DNA of 64,000 nucleotides, from contig NZ_CP104208.1 of the NCBI RefSeq assembly GCF_026230175.1, positions 806,001-870,000 on the forward strand, read 5' to 3'. Below, in pieces: positions 62,515-64,000 of the stretch. Each line of letters opens with the position of its first letter. Within the stretch, counting starts at the first letter, position 1. This stretch comes from Desulfovibrio mangrovi (lineage in GTDB: Bacteria; Desulfobacterota; Desulfovibrionia; Desulfovibrionales; Desulfovibrionaceae). Made by a program: the position numbers and the translations under genes. Under the pieces are notes generated by a model. That model searched no databases. It was given only the letters and a program-made list of their open reading frames with translations, and was not told where the DNA came from.

Positions 62515-63718
62515 GTACTCCTGCCTGTTTTTGCGGCAACGTGACAGTAAAGCACGTGCCTTCCCCGAGTGTACTCATTACGCTGATATCTCCCTCATGT
62601 TCCTGTACAATGGTGTAGCAGGTGGCAAGGCCGATACCGATGCCCTTGCCCACAGGTTTTGTGGTGAAAAAGGGCTCGAAAAGTTTGTTGAGTTTGTCTT
62701 CCGCAATGCCGCAGCCCGTGTCTTGCACCATAAGGTGCACCCCTTGTGCCTTTTGGGCAAAGGCAGTGCTCACGGTGAGGGTGCCGTTGTCCTCAATGGC
62801 ATCCACGGCATTGGTCAGCAGGTTGAGAGCCACCTGCTTGAGCTGGGCCTCGTCACCGAAGATGTGCGGTAGTCCTTTCTGCAATTGCAGCACAACGTTG
62901 AGGCCGGGCCGCCTCTTGAAATGGTGTTGGAGAATTCGCACGGTATCTTCCACAACTGAATTGATATCCACCGGGAGAAAGGCGGATTTGGTCGGGCGGC
63001 TGAACGTGAGCAGGGTCTGCACAATGGCTTGGCAGCGTTGGCATTCCTTGAGGATGGTGTCCGTGTATTCCTTGAAGTCGTTGACGAGTTTATCGTCCAC
63101 CTGTCCCTCAAGTTTGGGAATGCGTCTGCGTATGCCTTCCGCAAAGCCGGAAACCGCCGTGAGCGGATTGTTAATCTCATGTGCCACGCCTGCTGCCAGC
63201 ATGCCCATGGTAGCCATCTTTTCAGCCTGATAGAACTTGGCCTGATACTCTTTTTCCATGGTCACGTTACGCTTGAAGATAACAACCTGATGCTCTTTCA
63301 GATGCGGGCTCTTCAGCGGCGAGGAAACCATTTCAAAATGCATGTTTCGGTTGCCGATGCGGAAAATGGCTGTTTCCTTGCTCACTGTGTCATAGCGAAG
63401 CGACTGAAAGGCCGGACACTTGGGGCAGGGCACGTTGTTGCCGGTGAACAGCTCATAGCAATACTTGCCGCGGGGGTCGCCGTCGGGAAATATCTCCATG
63501 AAAACATGATTCACGGATATTATGCGCATGTCTTCCGAGAGAACCATCATCAGGTCGGTTATGCCGTCGAAAATGGCGGCAATCTCCCTGCGCTGGGCTT
63601 CGGATTTTTCGTGGCTGGCCTTCAGTTCCACTATGGTTTTCTGCAATTCCTGAAAGAAGTTGAGCTTGCTGTGCTCAATGCCGATGAGATCCTGAATGGT
63701 AGTGTTCTCTATCACCAT
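62507..63718 (-). CDS. Cytoplasmic PAS sensor histidine kinase
   Basis: A soluble kinase of 403 residues with no membrane helix. A helical N-terminus and a PAS domain (about 55-165) precede the phosphoacceptor MAAGVAHEINNPL-type box (LAAGVAHEINN near 185) and an HATPase domain (NLLTNAVDA, DTGCGIAED, GIGIGLA). The PAS domain contains CPKCPAF, a CxxC that might bind a metal or sense redox. It should phosphorylate the NtrC-type regulator encoded next. GGAGG precedes the ATG at 63718. Confidence 0.9.
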   Translation of the reverse strand: MVIENTTIQDLIGIEHSKLNFFQELQKTIVELKASHEKSEAQRREIAAIFDGITDLMMVLSEDMRIISVNHVFMEIFPDGDPRGKYCYELFTGNNVPCPKCPAFQSLRYDTVSKETAIFRIGNRNMHFEMVSSPLKSPHLKEHQVVIFKRNVTMEKEYQAKFYQAEKMATMGMLAAGVAHEINNPLTAVSGFAEGIRRRIPKLEGQVDDKLVNDFKEYTDTILKECQRCQAIVQTLLTFSRPTKSAFLPVDINSVVEDTVRILQHHFKRRPGLNVVLQLQKGLPHIFGDEAQLKQVALNLLTNAVDAIEDNGTLTVSTAFAQKAQGVHLMVQDTGCGIAEDKLNKLFEPFFTTKPVGKGIGIGLATCYTIVQEHEGDISVMSTLGEGTCFTVTLPQKQAGVHA

Positions 63719-64000
63719 GCCTCCTCGCAGATGCGGGTCAGGTCTTCCCATGAAGCCTGTCTGGGGTTGGTTATGGTGCAGGTGTCTCGTTCCGCCATGC
63801 GGCAGATGGCCTCCAGATCGGAATTTGAAGGCAGAATCTCCCGTAACTGAGTGGTCACCCCGAGTCGGACAAACATCTCGTGCAGGGCGTCTATGCCCTT
63901 CTCGCCGAGGCAGCGTTCGGAGCAGATGCGTGGGCCGAGCACCTCCTTGCCGATGCGGGCCATCTTCTTCTCCGTGGCAGGCAGGTTGAAGCGCATGACC
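63712..64000 (-). CDS. Second iron-type alcohol dehydrogenase, C-terminal part (partial)
   Basis: The frame runs off the right edge of the window, so only the last 96 or so residues are seen. VMRFNLPATEKK, then CTITNPRQASWEDLTRICEEAW match the C-terminal helical domain of iron-containing alcohol dehydrogenases. The stop overlaps the histidine kinase start, so dehydrogenase, kinase and regulator form one operon. The catalytic part is outside the window. Confidence 0.8.
   Translation of the reverse strand, partial: VMRFNLPATEKKMARIGKEVLGPRICSERCLGEKGIDALHEMFVRLGVTTQLREILPSNSDLEAICRMAERDTCTITNPRQASWEDLTRICEEAW

Overview
The window looks like chromosomal DNA of a sulfate-reducing bacterium of the Desulfovibrio group (Desulfovibrionaceae). 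The main evidence is the gene order alcohol dehydrogenase - hdrCBA - flxDCBA, which matches the FlxABCD-HdrABC locus known from Desulfovibrio vulgaris. Supporting evidence is the abundance of ferredoxin-type and molybdopterin oxidoreductases, TAXI-type TRAP transport, sigma-54 control and a GC-rich codon pattern. I cannot name a species. I saw no rRNA, tRNA, CRISPR array, insertion sequence or prophage.

Layout. 1-7.7 kb: the end of a TRAP permease with its TAXI binding protein, an exported cyclophilin, a lipoprotein, a SulP-STAS-cNMP transporter, aspartase and a cyclase-family hydrolase. 7.7-9.9 kb: an accessory island with a DUF5675 gene divergent from a three-gene DUF2589 operon. 10-19.7 kb: a SIMPL protein, an HBM-type chemoreceptor, a two-subunit molybdopterin oxidoreductase without export signal, an orphan solute-binding protein and an orphan PAS histidine kinase. 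19.9-27.8 kb: a sulfur-related locus with cytochrome c, a Tat-exported molybdoenzyme, its FeS and cytochrome b subunits, a triple rhodanese, a rhodanese/thioredoxin gene interrupted by an in-frame TGA, a TorD-type chaperone and a CsoR/CstR-family regulator. A palindrome of the type CstR/CsoR proteins bind lies between the -35 and -10 of the operon promoter.

27.8-35.5 kb: a HAD phosphatase, a phnDCEE transporter operon with a structured leader, and a complete RsbU/V/W-type partner-switching operon. 35.8-43.8 kb: an unusual seven-gene operon, tightly spaced and mostly overlapping (degenerate RsbW-like/acetyltransferase fusion, HisC-like aminotransferase, E1-like ThiF protein, MATE exporter, SGNH hydrolase, acetyltransferase, MFS transporter). 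It looks like a small-molecule synthesis and export pathway and is the best candidate here for an undescribed system. 43.9-50.7 kb: a three-domain ACP/fatty-acyl-AMP ligase/acyltransferase, a short-chain dehydrogenase, an AraC regulator, a small unknown protein and a TrfA-like replication-initiator homologue.

50.8-64 kb: aldehyde:ferredoxin oxidoreductase, flxABCD, hdrABC and adh, all on the minus strand, preceded by a consensus sigma-54 promoter and a pair of 15-bp activator-like sites. Next upstream come a sigma-54 response regulator, its histidine kinase and the end of a second iron-type alcohol dehydrogenase. Together these suggest alcohol oxidation to aldehyde (NADH) and acid (reduced ferredoxin), with Flx-Hdr balancing NADH, ferredoxin and a thiol/disulfide partner, under dedicated two-component control.
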